Positions 10,477 through 21,052 of a DNA stretch of 64,000 bases are shown here, piece by piece. Each line of letters opens with the position of its first letter. Position 1 is the first letter of the stretch. The notes under the pieces are model-generated. The model was not told the DNA's origin. It did not search any database and was given only the letters and a program-made list of their open reading frames with translations. The stretch comes from Miscanthus floridulus (lineage: Eukaryota; Streptophyta; Magnoliopsida; Poales; Poaceae): the NCBI RefSeq assembly GCF_019320115.1, contig NC_089587.1, positions 84,492,384 through 84,556,383 of the forward strand, in the 5' to 3' direction. The position numbers were made by a program, and so were the translations under genes.

Positions 10477-11403
10477 ATGGCATGCACCAAGCAGACTGCT
10501 CGCAAGTCCACCGGAGGCAGAGCTCCCAGCCGTCAGCTTGCTCCACGTACCCATCAACATCACATGTTCCTTGGAGAGTTCGGAATGCCTACACTCTTGT
10601 GGAGAGTGCTTAGCTATGTAGGCTATCCTGATGGAATGGAACCCTGCTACTTCTGGGTGAATGAGCAGTTGGGAGAAGGTCTCTTGGTTACTATGGAGGC
10701 CGTTGTTCGTCCCTGAGGTGACAATTCTGAGTGGACAGGCTGGTGTTATGAGTCAACTGGCAGGACTGCTGAAGAAGCAGCTGGCAGGGCAGCCTTTGGG
10801 ATCCTGAGGGATATCATGGATCGTTTTCCTCAGGAGCTAGCAGCCGCTTTGGTTGGAGTCTTTCCAAGGGGCAACCCCTCCACTGACTCATGGCAGCAGG
10901 CAAGAGGAAGACCCTTGGAGATTGATGCAGCAGAAGGGCAGAATAGTGATAACCCTTCCATGAGCGCCATGTTCGCAATGATGAGAGTGTTAGATGGAGT
11001 AGAAGGTAGCCTCAGACATGTTTCTAGTGCTCTTGGTCATGCCCATGAGGATCGACATTAGCTTTAGAGGGAGCATGACGCCGAGATTGAGAGGCTTAAT
11101 GAAGAGATGACTTGGTTAACTCACTAGAGGAATGCAGCCTGGTCCAGGGAGGATGTCCTAAGAGCTCGACAGTTTGAGCTAGGGCAGCAGCTGGCTAATG
11201 CAGAAGAATACAATGATAATCTACATGAAGAGGTTCATCTACTGAACAACCAGCTCCACCCTTATGTCTTGCCTAGAGCCACAGATATGGATCTAGAAGG
11301 GTACGAGGAAGAAGAAGAAGAAGTGGAGCCTGAAGAAGAAGTAGAACCTAAGGAAGGAGATGATCCTACGTCTAACCTCGATAGTGATCATGATGAGGAT
11401 TAG
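10477..11403 (+). pseudogene. Extra ORF with histone H3-like N-terminal tail and acidic C-terminus
   Basis: One reading frame of 308 codons from ATG 10477 to TAG 11401, between the 5' LTR and gag in sense orientation. After Met the product reads ACTKQTARKS and then TGGRAPSRQLAPR. Against the H3 tail 17 of 23 positions match, including K4 and the A7-R8-K9-S10 site; K14, K18 and K23 positions are Arg. The middle (residues 25-160) contains VLSYVGYPDG, CYFWVNEQLGEG and a Gly/Ala-rich helix TGRTAEEAAGRAAFGIL that loosely recalls a dsRNA-binding fold. A coiled-coil-like part follows, then a Glu/Asp-rich tail from about residue 273. Stops at 10714 (TGA), 11059, 11065 and 11125 (TAG) all fit C-to-T decay of CGA or CAG. 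The two upstream in-frame ATGs (10462, 10468) are not chosen, because the H3 match begins at the third. Function unknown; H3 mimicry is inferred. Confidence 0.75.
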
Positions 11404-11759
11404 ATCGCTTAGTACTTAGTGGAAGGTCTAATGTATCACCTTTATTCATGTAATGGACCTGTAGTTTGAATTTGGCATTAGTAACCCGACTATCATATAA
11501 TGTTGATTAATTACATATTTGGTTGAACATCAATGCAATTCCAGTCCTTTGTCGATAATCACGATTTAAATTTGCATGCGTTATGAGCGCGATAAGTGGT
11601 CAAATTGGTGATGTCATGTTGTGAGAATGAATTGTTATGCCTCTGTTTTTATAGTGCTTTTGAGAATTTTCTCCAGTAATTTCAGTTTGGCATAAGTACC
11701 TAATTCATCTGCAATCTCTTGACATCAACCAATAATCGCTTATTGTTGCAACTTCACAG
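11404..11759 (+). other. Non-coding spacer before gag of Tekay A
   Basis: 356 bp of AT-rich sequence with no ORF. It ends TTGCAACTTCACAG directly before the gag ATG, another possible splice acceptor. It includes TGTAATGGACCTG and other leader-like sequence but no recognised motif. Confidence 0.5.
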
Positions 11760-12808
11760 ATGACGCGCACCCATGCTAGAGCTGGTGGCAGCCAGGATGG
11801 CAACCATGATGACTTGCCACCCCCACCGCCGCTGTCTGCTCAGGAATTCTTTACCCAGTTCCTAGGGAGCCAGAGGACAATAGAGGAAGCTTTGTGCCTT
11901 ATCGCGCAAAACACTGCTCGTGGCCACCCACATCAACCAGGGGCTGAGCCAAATTAGCATAGTACATTCAAGGAGTTTCTAGACACGAAGCCTCCGATCT
12001 TCAAGGTGGCTGAGGAACCACTGCAGGCCGATGAGTGGCTGAATACCATTGAGCAGAAATTCTATCTGTTGAGGGTCACGGAGCATCTGAAAGCAGAGTA
12101 TGCTTCTCATCAATTGCAAGGACCAGCAGGGATCTGGTGGACACATTTCCTATCGTCTTTGCCTGCTAATGCGCGAGTTACCTAGGAACAGTTCAAGCTG
12201 GCTTTTAGGGGACACCATATTCCCCCGGGCCTGATGCGCATGAAAGCGGCTGAATTTATGAGGCTCACTCAAGGAACAAAGTCACTCACAGAATATATGC
12301 ATGCATTCAACAACTTGTCACGATATGCTCCCAGTTTTGTGGATATTGAAGAGAAAAAGATAGAGAGTTCAAGCGAGGTTTGGGTACCAAACTAATGAAG
12401 ACTATGGCAAATTCTAGATGTGCCATGTACAATGAGTTTATTAGTGATGCCTTGACCCAAGAAAACCACAACAACATGCATGCAGTTGCTAAGGGTCGCA
12501 AAAGGACATATGAAGCCGGAGCATCCGGATCTTTCCAGTCAAAAGCGCCTATCATAGCTAGGCCATAATTCCATCCACCTGCACCCAAGTTTAGGCCTCC
12601 ACCACCTAAAGCTTAGAATAATAGGCCACAGAAACCATTCCATAAGGCGTTCACTATTGCCCTACCAAAAGGAAATGGCAATCAGGACAGCTCCGCCGGA
12701 TTCAGAAGTAATCAACCATGCTTCAACTGCAATCAACTGGGTCATTGGTCCAAGGAATGCCCCCACCCCAAGAAGAATAGCAACCAGAATCAGAACAATC
12801 AGAGATAG
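11760..12808 (+). pseudogene. gag: Tekay A gag (capsid and CCHC nucleocapsid)
   Basis: Begins MTRTHARAGGSQDG with a Pro-rich stretch, then the gypsy gag core (KPPIFKVAEEPLQADEWLN, GIWWTHF, FRGHHIPPGLM, YMHAFNNLSRYAP). A zinc knuckle at 12719-12760 reads CFNCNQLGHWSKEC, a correct CX2CX4HX4C. Stops at 11955 and near 12183, a frameshift at about 12358 in an A-rich run, and stops near 12566 and 12614 break it. After TAG 12806 the same frame continues into protease, so gag and pol were probably one polyprotein. Confidence 0.88.
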
Positions 12809-14605
12809 GTGAATGCCAGGGCATGTCAAGGACAAGTGCATTATACCACTGTGGAGGAAGTGCCCGCCGAAGAAGTTGTCACGGCTGGTATGTTTCTCAT
12901 CAACAAGCATCCCGCTGTTGTTTTATTTGATTTGGGAGCTTCTCATTCATTTATGAGTCAAGCATTTGCATCTAGACATGATCAAGAAATAATTGAAGTA
13001 AGTAAAGGGGGTTATAACATAAGTTCAGCGGGGGTACTGTTACTACCAAAAAGATAGTCAAAAATGTACTCATCTTGATACAAGGGAGGGAGTACACCAC
13101 GGATTTGAAAATATTGCTCGGGTTGTCAATAAGTGTAATCTTAGGCATGAATTGGATGAAGGATCATGGTGTTCTTATTGACACTAGCACCCGTACTATT
13201 ATGTTGAGAGAACCCACAGGAGGGAATGCTTTTCTAGTCCCACTCTCCCATGATTTCGAACCCCAACATTTAGCCTGTGCTATCCAAACCACCACAATAT
13301 GTGATATCCCCATGGTTTGTGAGTTTCCGGATGTATTTCCAGAGGAATTACCAGGTCTACCCCCAGATAGGGACGTGGAATTTAAGATTGAATTAGTGCC
13401 AGGTACGGCGCCCATATCTAGAAGGCCCTATAGAATGCCACCCAATGAGTTAGCGGAACTTAAGGTTCAATTGCAAGATCTGTTGGACAAGGGTCTTATC
13501 CAACCTAGCTCATCTATGTGGGGATGTCCAGCCTTGTTTGTGAAAAAGAAGGATAAGTCACTGAGAATGTGTGTAGATTACAGACCACTCAATGTTGTGA
13601 CCATCAAGAACAAATATCCATTGCCCTGCATCGACATCTTGTTCGATCAGCTAGCGAAGGCAAAGGTTTTCTCCAAAATTGATTTGAGATCAGGCTACCA
13701 TCAGATAAAGATCAGACCAGAGGATATACCTAAAACTGCTTTCTCTACTAGGTATGGCTTATACGAGTATTTGGTTATGTCTTTCGGACTAACAAATGCT
13801 CCCGCCTACTTCATGTACCTGATGAACTTGGTATTCATGTCCGAACTTGACAAGTTCATGGTCGTGTTTATCGATGACATATTGATTTATTTAGAAAATG
13901 AGTCAGATCATGAAGAGCATCTAAGGATTGTCCTATCCAGACTGAGGGAGCATAAGCTATATGCCAAGTTTAGCAAATGCGAATTTTGGTTGAGCAAAGT
14001 ACCTTTCTTAGGTCACATTTTATCAAAAGAGGGAATCTCTGTAGACCCATCAAAAGTACAAGAGGTCATGGATTGGAAAGCCCTAACTTCGGTTCATGAA
14101 GTTCGGAGTTTTCTAGGATTAGTAGGATACTATCGTCGGTTTATTCTAGATTTCTCAAAGATAGCTAAGCCTATGACCAGACTACTTTAGAAAGATGAGA
14201 AGTACAAATGGACACCAGAATGTGAAACAGCTTTTCACACCCTCAGAACTTTGTTGACTATAGCATCTGTGCTAGCACAACCAGACATTGAAAAGCCTTT
14301 TGATGTATTTTGTGATGCATTAGGAATAGGTTTGGGATGTGTGCTTATGCAAGAAGGGAGAGTTATTGCATATGCTTCTCGGCAATTGAGGAAACATGAA
14401 GTCAACTACCCTACACATGATTTGGAACTTGTAGCCATTGTCCATGCATTAAAGATATGGAGACATTACTTGTTGGGCAATGTATGTCATATCTATACTG
14501 ACCACAAGAGTCTCAAGTATATCTTTACCTAGCCAGAACTGAACATGAGACAACGAAGATGGTTAGAGCTAATTAAGGACTACAATTTGGAAGTGCATTA
14601 CCATC
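12809..14605 (+). pseudogene. pol: Tekay A pol: protease, reverse transcriptase, RNase H
   Basis: Protease motif at about 12925 reads FDLGASHSF, where D(T/S)G is usual: the catalytic Asp is kept but the next residue is Leu. A frameshift near 13010-13060 precedes the longest open part, 13075-14190. RT landmarks: [46 protein letters not shown], and the palm FIDDIL at about 13868. TAG at 14188 interrupts the connection. RNase [16 protein letters not shown], a Glu in [15 protein letters not shown], and YTDHKSLKY, so the acidic residues are present. TAG at 14530 interrupts again. The coding sequence ends abruptly at YHPG (14609), where a deletion removes the rest of RNase H and most of integrase. 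Confidence 0.92.
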
Positions 14606-14675
14606 CGGGTATGGCAGAAAGTGCAGAACTCCATTTGAAGCCTTGTATGGCAGAAAGTGCAGAACTCCATTGAAC
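14606..14675 (+). other. Integrase-core deletion junction with 36-bp tandem duplication
   Basis: The RNase H end (YHPG) is followed at once by integrase C-terminal sequence. At the join a 26-bp stretch starting TATGGCAGAAAGTGCAG occurs at 14610-14635 and again at 14646-14671, 36 bp apart. Compared with element B', the HHCC zinc domain and all three DDE residues of integrase are missing. Confidence 0.85.
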
Positions 14676-15254
14676 TGGATTGAGCCCGATGAAAGGAGAT
14701 ACTTTGGTATTGACTTTGTCAATGAAGCCGAAGAGCAAGTACGTATCATCCGACAACATATGAAGGCAGCTCAATCAAGACAAAAGAGTTATGCCAATAG
14801 AAGAAGAAGACCACTGACTTTTGAAGTGGGTGACTATGTATACTTGAGAGTATCACCCATAAAAGGTGTGAAAAGATTTGGGATGAAAAAGAAGCTTTCA
14901 CCAAGATATGTAGGGCCATACAAAATTTTGGAACGAAAAGGGAATGTTGCGTATAAGTTACAACTTCCACCAGAGATGAGTGCAATCTTTGATGTGTTCC
15001 ATGTTTCTCAGTTAAAGAAATGTCTTCGAGTACCAGAAGAAGCTATTGCACCCACCAACGTGCAGCTTCAATCGGATTTGACCTATGAAGAAAAGCCAAT
15101 TCGAGTATTAGAGGAGATGGAGAGAGTAACATGGAGTAAGATTATTAAGTTCTATAAGGTGGTGTGGAACAATCACAGTGAACAAGATGCTACGTGGGAA
15201 AGAGAAGATTATCTACGAGAAGTTTATCCCGCCTTTTTCCAAGAATGGTAGGTC
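14643..15254 (+). pseudogene. pol: Tekay A integrase C-terminus with chromodomain
   Basis: Continuous reading YGRKCRTPLNW..., then basic DNA-binding sequence SRQKSYANRRRRPL and the GPY/F-type module with RYVGPYKILERKGNVAYKLQLP. VFHVSQLKKCLRVP follows, then a chromodomain-like end: EKPIRVLEEMERVTWSKIIKF, VVWNNHSEQDATWEREDYL and YPAFFQEW, ending at TAG. Chromodomains at this place define chromoviruses and, in studied members, help target integration to modified chromatin. This piece is open (202 codons from its first Met) but lost its upstream partner. The ATG at 14643 is internal, not a native start. Confidence 0.9.
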
Positions 15255-15279
15255 TTGCAAATCTCGGGACGAGATTTTT

Positions 15280-15294
15280 ATAAGGGGGAGGGGC
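15280..15294 (+). other. Polypurine tract of Tekay A
   Basis: ATAAGGGGGAGGGGC directly before the 3' LTR start TGTAACACC at 15295. It is the expected plus-strand primer position. Confidence 0.85.
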
Positions 15295-17936
15295 TGTAAC
15301 ACCTCGGGTGTTAGCCTTGCATAACTTGACTTGCATAGCATGAGCATGATCATAAAGTATTCATATATAAGCTTTGACACTTGAAACATTGGGTTGCAAC
15401 ATCTGCAACGTTTGCTTATTATCGCATGTTTCTTAAACATATGCAACTTTTCTCATTATTTCATGTCTCCATGTGTCTATGCATATAATCATAAGTGGAC
15501 ACATGTACTTGGTGGATGTGAGTCACACAAACATGTAGCCACACATAGGGTAGCAAATAGAACCTTGTTCAAGGTTGCATTTCATGAACCAACACTTAAG
15601 CTTTCTTGTGATTACACTAACTAGCTCAATGAGTGACTACTGCATAAAATGATTGTGTGACCTTGCAAATAGCTTAAACATGTTTAGAATATCATCATGA
15701 ACAACTTTGGTATTTAGGGCTAGGGCTAATTAGGTCATTAAGTCATGGTTTGAGTATGTATCCTCATTTGAATGTAGCTTGTTTGACCAAGTTTGAACTA
15801 GGTGTTAGAGACCTTGCATGGAGGGGATCACTAAAGCAATGTTGTAGTGTTTGACATAAGGAACAACTTTTATTTTTAGGTCATTGCCTGAATCAGCTCC
15901 TAGCATGCTTGAATGGGTCCCACAAAAATCAGAAAAATCAAGATTTCAACACTTACAAAAATTTGCTAAGTCTTGGATCACTAACAGTCTGACAGCCTAA
16001 CTTTGGATTGGTTTTTCTTGATGTTGGTTGGGAATTAGAACACGATTATTGAACAACATTTGGAGATGGTACTTAGGACTATGACTTTGGTTCTGAAAGA
16101 AATCACTGAATCGCTTTGCTTAGGGAGTTAACTCGATTGCAAAACACATTGTCAGGCTCGGCACTTCGTTACTGATGAACTGAACAAAGCCGTTCACTGG
16201 CTGACCACCGGCAGAGCCTATGCACTGCGTGTCCACGGCGACGGCTGCGCGTCGCCGGCGCTCTGCCTAGCGCGGCCAAGGTAGGTAGACGCGCGCCTTC
16301 AACACACCAGCACCCGCCCACTCCTATCCGCGCCCTCATTTCGCATTTCCTGGCCTCCTTCTTCGCCCACAGCGCAGCCGCCGAGCTCCCACAGCGCCGA
16401 GTAGCTCCACCGTCATCGTAGCCAGCACCAGCCCGCCCTCATCCCTTCTCCACCACCGCAACCTCTCCACCCTCGTCTCAGCAACTCACCACGCCCACAC
16501 AAGCTCACTAAGAGCACTTGGTAAGCAGCAGCACCGTGCGCTAGCTTGCCGGAGCATCCCTGCCACGCCCGTCACCGTGGCTAGGGCACCTCCCTCCACC
16601 GTAGACCATGCAACCATGTGCGTTAGGTTCGCCTGAGCCTAGGGAAGCTCGTCCGTGCCCTTTTGTGCTTCGTCGTGGCCTCCACCGGCATACCGCCATG
16701 GTCCCACCTTGCTAATCTGCCATGGCCGCCGCTGTCATCACTGGCGTCAACGATAGGGCCGACCAAGTGGTTCAATAGATGCGCTAGGTCGAGTAGGTCA
16801 CGCCGTGAAGATGTTACCGCCGACAAGTTCGCCGTCGGCGAGCTCTGGCTGTGTCCGTAGAATAGCGCCACTGGCTCTATTTTTGTCTCAATGACAGGTG
16901 GGGTCAACTGACCAGTGGGTCCCGCGTGTCAGCGACTCCATGTTGTAAGGCCAGTTCAGTTTGAATGCAGATTTCACATGTTTTTGTAATTTTTGTATCT
17001 TTAGTTTGCTGGCTCCAAAAATTGTGAAATAAATTTGTTAGTGTTCCTTAGGAAGTGTAGTATTTAGGAAAAATATGTTCTTGACTTTTATAGTAGAAAT
17101 TTTTGGATATTTAAATAGGGATTTGAAATGTGCTTTTGAATGTATTCAAATTTGTTTATTTTATATCTAGAGTTCCTGTGCTCCAAAAATTATGAAATTT
17201 TTGTGGTAAGCTAGTATTAGCATATATGAACTCTGGTAAAAATTTGAGGACTAGTGCATGTGTAGATTTATAGTTATAGATTTTTCTTTTATGAATAGTT
17301 AATCCTTGCATGAATTTTTATAAATTATTTATGAGTCCAAAATTCATGAAATTTGTTGGAAGTAATTCTAGTAGTATATGGATGCTAAGAAAAATAGGAA
17401 ATCTATTGCTTGACACTTTTCAATAGGGTTTTCCATTTATGCTATTTCAAGCCTTGCTTCCTTGTCATTTTTGTATAGGATGTTCTACTTGGTAAAATGA
17501 CATGAAACTTTTACAGTAGTCCTTTGATAGCATTAGTAAGGCACTGTAAATTTTTAAGAATTTTTGAAACACATCTGGTATATGTTTATTATTTAACCTA
17601 GATATCTAAATAAAATAATAAAGGCATTTAAATAAATAGTTTGGGCTTCACCATTATATTATCTTAAATGTATTTGGTATGCTTAAACTATTGGTAGATT
17701 CTATGTTGTCAAATTTTGAATGATTACATGAAGTAGAAGTATTGTTACTTTGTATTGCATATTGAATAGTTTCCGGACAGGTTCTAGAGTTTGATGAGTT
17801 GCATGTTGAATACTTTGTATTGCATATTGAATTGTATTTCATATTGAATACTTTGTATTGCACTTAGTATGACAGTGCGACCGCTTGCGGGCTACCATTA
17901 TACTTGTATTCTTATAAATTAATCGGTTCTACGACA
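15295..17936 (+). repeat. 3' LTR of Tekay A with internal deletion
   Basis: Matches the 5' LTR up to ...GCATGTTGAA (17810). It then has about 57 bp of filler and rejoins at GTATGACAGTGCGACC (about 17868), so some 1.84 kb is missing (5' LTR 7799-9637). Filler contains two copies of TACTTTGTATTGCA, copied from the sequence at 17746. The terminus ACGACA is intact and followed by the TTTGA duplication. Confidence 0.9.
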
Positions 17937-17941
17937 TTTGA
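17937..17941. repeat. Target-site duplication (right) of Tekay A
   Basis: TTTGA, identical to 5277-5281. Confidence 0.95.
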
Positions 17942-19680
17942 ATCTAATTATCAATGAGCTCCATTCAATAGGATTAACAAAGCTAGATGATGTGGACATC
18001 GTAAGGAAGATCATCACCATGCTACCACAAAGGAAATATACAAGCATCATCACCATCCTTCACAACATGGAGGACTTGAGCACCATGACTCCGGCCATAG
18101 TCATTGGCAAGATAGTGGCATTTGAAATGTCACGCAAGATGGGTCAAGAAGAAGCCTCTTCATCAAGCAAAGGCAAAGCTCTCGCATGTAGCAAGAAAAA
18201 AAAGATGAAGGGCAAACAAGTTGAGATAAGCTCAAGTTCAAGCTCCTCAAGTGAAGATGAAGAAGAAGATGAGGATGATGATGATGAATCAAGTGATGAT
18301 GATCAATCTTCCTCCTCCACCTCCGACATTGATGAAGAATCAATCAAACTTATCAACAAGGTGGAGACGATGATCCAAAGGCTCAATGTCAAGGGTGTGC
18401 CCATCCAAATTCAAGATATCATCTTCACCAATCAAAGAAATGAGCAAAGAAAGAGAGGATGCTATGGATGCGGTGAATTGGGGCACTTTGTGGAAGTTTG
18501 TCCAAACAAGCCCACACCCAAGATAAAGAAGAAGACGTGCAAGAACCAAGCCCTCATATCAATAAGGTCATGGGATAATTCTTCAAGTGAAGAAGAACAC
18601 AACCACAAGAGGCACGGGCACAAGCACTCATCATCAAGCTCTTCTCGTATGTGCCTTATGGCACGAGGTAATGAAAGCTCATCCTCCAGTGAGAGTGATA
18701 GTGATGATAAAATGCCTTCTTATGATGAAATTATGCAACAAAATCTTAATTATGCTAAAGTTTGCACTATTCAACAAAAGAAGCTTGAAAATTAAAAGAA
18801 AAGCTAGATAGTTTACAAGAAGCATATAAAACTTTGCTTAAACAATATGAGACATTTGCTAATCTCAATATTGAACTATCTACCAAAATTAAGCAACTTG
18901 AGGCTAGTGCAACAACAAATGCATGCACAATCAACGATGAGCAACTTGTAAAGAAAAATGAAAAATTAAAAGAAAATTTAGCTAACTCACAAGAGGCTTA
19001 TAAAAGTTTGCTTGCTAAAATGGAAACCATGTGCAAACATTATGATGAGCTAACTAATAAAGTTACTAAACTTGAAGCTATCGGTATAACCCCCACCAAG
19101 GCATCTAAAAATAAAAGTTCTATCTTTAACATGCCTAAAAAGAATGCTTCTACTTCTTGTAATGATTTATGTTTAGACTCACTCTTGTGCAACTAAGTTT
19201 GTGTTGAGAAAGTTGTTGTAGATACATGCACACAAGAGGTTGCAAAGGAGAATGAGCAACTCAAGCAAGAAGTGGCTTGCCTCACCAAGGACTTGACTCA
19301 AGTGAAAGGCAAGGTGAAGCAAGCCTAACTTCATCAAGATAACACCGTCAAGGGAGTGAAAAAGCCTGATGAAGGACAAACCATGGTTTGCAACATGTGC
19401 CATAAGGAAGGCCACAAGTCCTATTAGTGCAAGGTGAAGAATGGGGGAGGAGCAAAGAAGAAAGGGAAAAAACAAACAAGCAAGCTCTCTAACACCTACA
19501 CCAACAAGGTGGATAAAAAGGCCTCAACACCTGATCTCTTGAAGAAGAAGAAAAATGACAAGGTGGTGGCCATCAAGGTGAACAAACAAGCCAACAATGG
19601 GGTTAAACACTTTTGGGTGCCAAAGGAAATCATCTAAAAAATGAAGAGCACCAAGAAGGTTTGGATCTCGAAAGGAAAGT
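17942..19680 (+). pseudogene. gag: Copia B gag, C-terminal part (two CCHC knuckles, coiled coil)
   Basis: Resumes the UBN2 domain (LIINELHSIGLTKLDDVDIV, MLPQRKYTSIITILHNMEDL). A Ser/Asp/Glu low-complexity stretch follows, then a first knuckle at about 18460 reading CYGCGELGHFVEVC, then a His/Ser stretch and a long coiled coil (18780-19330). A second knuckle near 19390 reads CNMCHKEGHKSY, a stop, then C: CAG probably became TAG inside the motif. The end reads HFWVPKEII, stop, KMKSTKKVWISKGK, stop at about 19681. Breaks: TAA 18793 with a frameshift, stops near 19194, 19326, 19425 and 19635. No pol follows, so gag is the only product this element ever encoded here. Confidence 0.88.
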
Positions 19681-21052
19681 GAGAAGTTCAATGGACTTTG
19701 GGGAATTTGGAGACTTGGTAAAGTATGGGTGCATTTCATGGGATGCATCATTATGAACAAAGTCATTGCCAAGTGGGTTAGTGAATACTATGGACCCAAA
19801 TTCCCCTTCCCATGTTAGGTAACTAGATGTAATTTCATTCAATTTGTATTTCCTACAAGTGGTATTACTTAAAATTGGTATCTTTTAGCATCTAGTTACT
19901 TTTCATGTCTAGGTTTGCATTTGCATGTTTAATCTCTTGTCATGCATACACTAGGTAAAACATATGGTAGGCTTGCTTGGTTTTACTCTTGATCCTTGGA
20001 GCAAACCTATATGGTTTAAATTGTTTAGGAGCATGGCACATAGCTTGTTTTATAATTATTCATCTAATATGCGCCAAAGTCCAAATTGTAGATAATTTCT
20101 CCCGAATATCACCTATGAAAATAATTCTCACATTCATGTGATGTCATATTTCAAGTGGTATGGTTGAATCTAAAATCAGTGTGCATGTCACCTACAAGTA
20201 TTCCATACTTGTGTGCACAAATTTAGGGGGAGGTTACTCTACAAGTTGGATGCTTTGAGACTAACACCTTTTTAAGCTTATCATGTGTGTAGTAGTCTCA
20301 TTGTAAGAAAAATGGAGTCCACGGAGTTAAGCATCATACTACAAATATCCACCACCTATTGCAAGTGGTAGAAATAAAATTGGTTTCCACATGAGGTATT
20401 TCTAAACCAATATCATCATGTTGATTTCACTTTGGTATTTATATGCTTTCTCCAAGCATTATATAGATTAAACTCCCTTGGGCATTAATTTGTCAATTAT
20501 ACATAAACTACATTCTCCATCATATGTATGCATATATTTAGGGGAAGCTTAGTCTATGTAATGTGAGAGTCAAACCTTGTGACCTATTCCACTCCACATA
20601 TAAAGGATCACAAAGTTTGACCCTGTCTTATGCCACTAATGCCTTCCTTTTCGGTGTTTGATTCCAAAAGGGGAGAATTTAGAGGACCAAAAGCAAGCAT
20701 TAATTTATAGGACCAAAAGCAAGATCATAATAATTTACAAGAGGTAATGGTCTACAAGTGGTAATGGTCCAAGAAAGGGAGGATAGTGGATTATGGATTA
20801 GTCTATGTAATAGGGAGAATTTGTAGGACCAAAAAGCAAGGCTTAAATCTATAATACCACATGGGGACATTTGCAAGGGCAAGATAAGTTTTCAAGTGGT
20901 ATCTTTTAGTCTTACAAGTAGTATTTTTTAGTATCATATAACCTTGCCCTTTGCATTGCATCCTAGCAAGTAAATAGTTTTTTTAAATTCCAAAACTTTT
21001 ATTATTTGCTTGTTTTGGTCGTGTTGTCATCAATCACCAAAAAGGAGGAGAT
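19681..21052 (+). other. Non-coding 3' internal region of copia B and polypurine tract
   Basis: About 1.37 kb, AT-rich, with no ORF resembling pol. Phrases such as CAAGTGGTAT recur every few hundred bases (near 19856, 20154, 20365, 20756, 20893). It ends with the purine-rich CCAAAAAGGAGGAGAT just before the 3' LTR. Confidence 0.7.

Larger units (their letters stand above)
5282..17936 (+). mobile_element. Ty3/gypsy chromovirus A (Tekay/Del-like)
   Basis: Right-facing 12.66-kb element: 5' LTR 5282-9708, PBS 9711, extra ORF 10477-11403, gag 11760-12808, PR-RT-RH to about 14600, C-terminal integrase with chromodomain to 15251, polypurine tract, shortened 3' LTR 15295-17936. It is flanked by perfect TTTGA duplications within copia B gag. 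The chromodomain at the integrase end and the >4-kb LTR point to the Tekay/Del clade. It is non-autonomous now: integrase core deleted, and several stops and frameshifts. Confidence 0.92.

Noticed and set aside
12719..18504. Host CCHC zinc-finger proteins
   Set aside because: Each knuckle lies in a gag frame between LTRs, so they are retrotransposon nucleocapsids.
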